A DNA stretch of 6,094 nucleotides from Candidatus Delongbacteria bacterium (GTDB taxonomy: Bacteria; UBA4055), in NCBI GenBank assembly GCA_028702975.1, contig JAQVNT010000102.1:1-6094 (forward strand), read 5' to 3'. Positions 3,717 through 6,094 of the stretch are shown here, piece after piece. A program made the translations under genes and the position numbers. The notes under the pieces were generated by a model. That model was given only the letters and a program-made list of their open reading frames with translations, had not been told where the DNA came from and did no database searches. Every line of letters starts with the position of its first letter. Within the stretch, counting starts at the first letter, position 1.

Positions 3717-6094
3717 TTATTTTATAAGCATCATTTTTTTCGTCATCGCTTTACCGTCAACCTTCAAAGTGTAATAATATACTCCGCTCACAAGTTTCGA
3801 TGCGTTAAAGCTTGTGTTATAGTATCCTGCTTTCAGTTTTCCGTCCATAAGTCCAACTACCTTCTCTCCCTTGGTGTTATAAACCGTCAGGCTTACGTCC
3901 GAGTTAGTTGCAAGAGTAAACTTGATCGAAGTCTCGGGGTTAAACGGGTTAGGATAGTTTTGGAAAAGCTCTGTTGTCAGCGGTATATTTTCATTTATTC
4001 CGCTGGTGCAATTGTATTCAAGCTCAACTGAAGGAGAGCTTTCAAATCCCAGAGTGTCAACCGCCGTTAATTTATAGTAGTAAGTTACTCCTACTGTCAG
4101 AACGCCGTCATCATAAACAAGAGCGCTATCGGCAGATACGCTTGCCAAAGGAGTCACAAGAGCAAAATCTGGTGTCTCGTCTCTATATACATTATAATGA
4201 TCAACGAATTCTGATTCCGGACTTGCGCTCCATATCAGGTTAGCAACATCGTCATAATCTTCATTCGCCAATGCGAATCCTGTAGGAGCAAGAGGTCCGT
4301 CAATGTATTCATATACATCAATTACAGCGCTGATGTGATAAACACTTGCAGGGTCAAATTCCCAGCTGTCAAGAACGCCGTCTGCGTTATTGTCAGATCC
4401 GAGCCATGATCTTTCAAATGCTACATAACCGGGTACGCCTATGTGGCTGCTGACAACTTCATAAAGAAGACATGTTTCAGATCCGGCAGATGTAAATCCC
4501 ACAAAAACATCGCCTTCAATATTTGATAGAACTGCAGAATAAGCCCTGAGGTCAACATAAGTGATCTCATAGCTTGACTCCTGTGTGGCTGCCTGCTCGA
4601 AATAGAAAGGTTCGATCAGGTCTTCTCCCGGTGCTCCGTTGTCATTTGCCCATACGTGAATATACATCGGGTCGCTGTAATAGCCGTCTTCAATATTTAT
4701 ATAGTTGTCGATAGTGATACCTACCAGATTCGATCTGTAGTGACCTTTAGCAGCATCCATCGGTCCCATCGTCACTCTTTTAGCAATAGCCTGAGCTGAT
4801 GCACCGGGTCCATTACCTATAATGTCAAGGTAATCGGTATAATCATCGCCGTTCTGGTAATACAGGAAGTTACCGAAACGGATCATATAAGTTTTTGTCT
4901 CGCCGGAATTCTTCCATGTCGAATTATCAGTTGCAACTATCCTATAATATACTTGCGATCCGGCAGCCTGTTCCGGTATTGCCATTTCGTAAGTTCCTGA
5001 AGGTCCTGAAGATACAGCAGGAAGAGCTTCCTGTTCCGGTCCGCCGTCAACAGAGTAAACTACTTTTATCTCAGATATATCTGAAACATCAGTAGCTTCC
5101 ACATTAAATATATAATCTCCCATTCCAACAGGAATTGTGAATTCTCTCGGGATAGTATATTCTCCGCCCTCTATTATTTCAGGTCCTCCGTAAACTATCT
5201 GCGGCGGAGCAAAGTCGTCAAAATAGCCGACAATTCTCAGATCGTCAAGATATACTCCGTCAGCGTTCACGTAGGTATCACTGTCGAGTTTCACTCTCAA
5301 TCTTACATTGGACTGACCTGCTAAAGCACCGAGATTTACTTCATAATATCTCCATGGCTGATCATAGTCACAAAGCTCAAGAAGAGTTATCCACAGCGAA
5401 TCGTGTGGAACAGCGTCTGTGCTCGTTGTTCCCTGAAGCATGAAGAATTCCCAGTCAGGCTCAACATCGATCTTTGCCCATAAGAATGCCGTAGCTGCCA
5501 TATAAGCGCTGAAATCCTGAGGCAATGACATCAGACGGTTCTTTTTCTTGTCAGGATAATTTCCTCCGTAACTGTCTGTAAGAGACTGTGCTCCTGAAAC
5601 TGATTCCTCATCAGTAAGTGTCCATGTTGTCGCGGGTGTCGCCCAGTCCCAAAATCCTGAATCGGATTCGAAATCGTCAACAAGAACATCTTCGCCGTCA
5701 AGCCATTTTACAGTATAAACCTTGGATGTCATCGTGTTTCCGGCTGCATCGCCAATATCAAATTTTACTTTTGCAAATGTAACAGCTGATTTAGCGGGAA
5801 GAACTGCGGAATAGATATAAGTATGATCCTTTGCAGGTGTCATTACCACTTCAGTTTGTGTAACCCAATCATCTTCCGAATACCACCCTGTTAAAGAACT
5901 GATAGCGGATTCGTCGGTAAAAGTAAGTGTGATAGTCATATCCTGGGTAAGGAACACGGGTGCTCCGTAAGCAAAATCCTGCACCTTAGGTATATTTGTA
6001 TCAGGTATGAACTTGATATTGTAATCCGCTGATGTACCTGCTGTACCGCCAAGGTCAGTGTATGTAAAGTATATTGTGCCCGGTATTTCATCGT
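3717..6094 (-). CDS. Large secreted T9SS-cargo surface protein, 5' end outside window
   Basis: The frame is open from 6092 to a TAA at 3717-3719, giving the last 791 residues. Numbered from the first visible residue, the modules are: Ig-like (about 1-132, with FDIGDAAGNTMTSKVYTV near its end); a MAM/jelly-roll sandwich (136-288) from VLVDDFESDSGFWDW to GVYLDDLRIVG; an Ig-like domain (294-405) with EATDVSDISEIKVVYSVDGG and YYRIVATDNS; an anchor-like domain (407-596) with an EF-hand-type loop; FnIII (601-693) with NLIWSASPES and HYNVYRDETPD; and a T9SS type A sorting domain (708-791). It is exported through the Sec system and then T9SS. No catalytic motif is visible. Similar C-terminal module strings occur behind secreted peptidases, so an enzyme domain upstream is possible but unproven. 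A GTG at 5984 lies inside the frame, lacks a ribosome binding site and is not the start. Confidence 0.95.
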   Translation of the reverse strand, partial: DEIPGTIYFTYTDLGGTAGTSADYNIKFIPDTNIPKVQDFAYGAPVFLTQDMTITLTFTDESAISSLTGWYSEDDWVTQTEVVMTPAKDHTYIYSAVLPAKSAVTFAKVKFDIGDAAGNTMTSKVYTVKWLDGEDVLVDDFESDSGFWDWATPATTWTLTDEESVSGAQSLTDSYGGNYPDKKKNRLMSLPQDFSAYMAATAFLWAKIDVEPDWEFFMLQGTTSTDAVPHDSLWITLLELCDYDQPWRYYEVNLGALAGQSNVRLRVKLDSDTYVNADGVYLDDLRIVGYFDDFAPPQIVYGGPEIIEGGEYTIPREFTIPVGMGDYIFNVEATDVSDISEIKVVYSVDGGPEQEALPAVSSGPSGTYEMAIPEQAAGSQVYYRIVATDNSTWKNSGETKTYMIRFGNFLYYQNGDDYTDYLDIIGNGPGASAQAIAKRVTMGPMDAAKGHYRSNLVGITIDNYINIEDGYYSDPMYIHVWANDNGAPGEDLIEPFYFEQAATQESSYEITYVDLRAYSAVLSNIEGDVFVGFTSAGSETCLLYEVVSSHIGVPGYVAFERSWLGSDNNADGVLDSWEFDPASVYHISAVIDVYEYIDGPLAPTGFALANEDYDDVANLIWSASPESEFVDHYNVYRDETPDFALVTPLASVSADSALVYDDGVLTVGVTYYYKLTAVDTLGFESSPSVELEYNCTSGINENIPLTTELFQNYPNPFNPETSIKFTLATNSDVSLTVYNTKGEKVVGLMDGKLKAGYYNTSFNASKLVSGVYYYTLKVDGKAMTKKMMLIK
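3720..3971 (-). other. T9SS type A C-terminal sorting domain
   Basis: The last 84 residues carry all the hallmarks of the family: LFQNYPNPFNPETSIKFTL at the first strands, VSLTVYNTKGEKV in the middle, AGYYNTSFNASKLVSGVYYY before the final strands, and a basic KKMMLIK end. In this family the domain directs passage through the outer-membrane T9SS translocon and is normally removed when the cargo is attached to the surface or released. It is the best evidence for an FCB-group host. Confidence 0.95.
4303..4874 (-). other. Anchor-like beta-sandwich domain of the T9SS-cargo protein
   Basis: Visible residues 407-596. The domain opens with FLYYQNGDD, passes through AIAKRVTMG, DPMYIHVWANDNGAPGEDL and GDVFVGFTSAGSET, and ends at VYHISAVIDVYEY. 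The VW-NDNGAPG phrase followed by a late VFVGF strand is a recurrent arrangement in secreted FCB proteins. No precise family can be named from sequence reading. It plausibly acts as an adhesion or spacer module. Confidence 0.5.
4359..4394 (-). other. EF-hand-type calcium-binding loop
   Basis: Twelve residues, DNNADGVLDSWE, match the canonical loop at every ligand position: Asp1, Asn3, Asp5, Gly6, Leu8, Asp9 and Glu12. It sits in the anchor-like domain of the T9SS-cargo protein, after GVPGYVAFERSWLGS. Calcium binding is inferred; a single loop without helices would resemble the dockerin or thrombospondin type rather than a paired EF-hand. Confidence 0.6.
5229..5687 (-). other. MAM/choice-of-anchor-type jelly-roll domain of the T9SS-cargo protein
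   Basis: Visible residues 136-288. The opening VLVDDFESDSGFWDW, a central SGAQSLTDSYGGNY, the strand AATAFLWAKIDVE and the closing DGVYLDDLRIVG follow the pattern of MAM-like sandwiches found after secreted peptidases such as immune inhibitor A-like enzymes. The acidic LDD near the end commonly helps form a calcium site in such folds. It may bind glycans or protein surfaces; the ligand is not predictable. Confidence 0.65.

Noticed and set aside
3974..4243. Plus-strand ORFs antisense to the T9SS-cargo gene (also at 4895-5095)
   Set aside because: Both lie opposite well-supported FnIII and Ig-like coding sequence and show no ribosome binding site or recognisable domain.
5982..5984. GTG as the start codon of the T9SS-cargo gene
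   Set aside because: The same frame stays open upstream to the window edge with Ig-like sequence, no ribosome binding site precedes the GTG, and the product would lack a signal peptide.
1..6094. CRISPR array, tRNA or rRNA gene, insertion sequence or attachment site
   Set aside because: No regularly spaced repeats, no transposase frame with terminal inverted repeats and no RNA-gene signatures were seen; nearly all of the window is coding.

Overview
The window holds two long genes, both on the minus strand and both cut by a window edge, with one 211-base intergenic region between them. Both encode large secreted, modular beta-sandwich proteins. Evidence for lineage: the upstream gene (3717-6094) ends in a textbook type IX secretion (T9SS) type A sorting domain with an FQNYPNPFNP motif. 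The other gene (1-3505) encodes a C10 (streptopain-type) cysteine peptidase followed by fibronectin-III-like (FnIII) and jelly-roll modules. The only visible promoter fits the Bacteroidota -33/-7 pattern. Together these point to the FCB superphylum. A perfect Shine-Dalgarno sequence, the PNPFNP wording and the module style fit Cloacimonadota, Marinimicrobia, Ignavibacteria or a similar lineage better than classical Bacteroidota. The phylum is an inference.

Layout in the direction of transcription, from high to low coordinates. (1) 6094-3717: the C-terminal 791 residues of a surface protein, with Ig-like, MAM/jelly-roll, Ig-like, anchor-like (containing an EF-hand-type loop), FnIII and T9SS sorting domains. 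Its N-terminus, and any enzyme domain, lie outside the window. (2) 3716-3506: a compact control region. It contains a strong intrinsic terminator for the first gene, a TTGACA/TATTTTTG promoter for the second, a leader of about 110 nt with a small 5' hairpin, a 9-bp direct repeat and a possible 20-codon leader ORF, then an AAGGAGG ribosome binding site. (3) 3505-1: the first 1168 residues of the C10 peptidase, comprising signal peptide, propeptide, catalytic domain and a long run of adhesin-like modules. The frame is open to base 1, so its C-terminus, where a T9SS sorting domain would be expected, is not seen.

The terminator and promoter imply that the two genes are transcribed separately even though they are co-oriented neighbours. 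The shared biology is inferred to be export of large extracellular proteins for protein degradation and surface attachment. The main oddity is that two FnIII domains of the peptidase appear split at the same point by large inserted domains. No RNA genes, mobile elements, CRISPR arrays or defence systems are visible.
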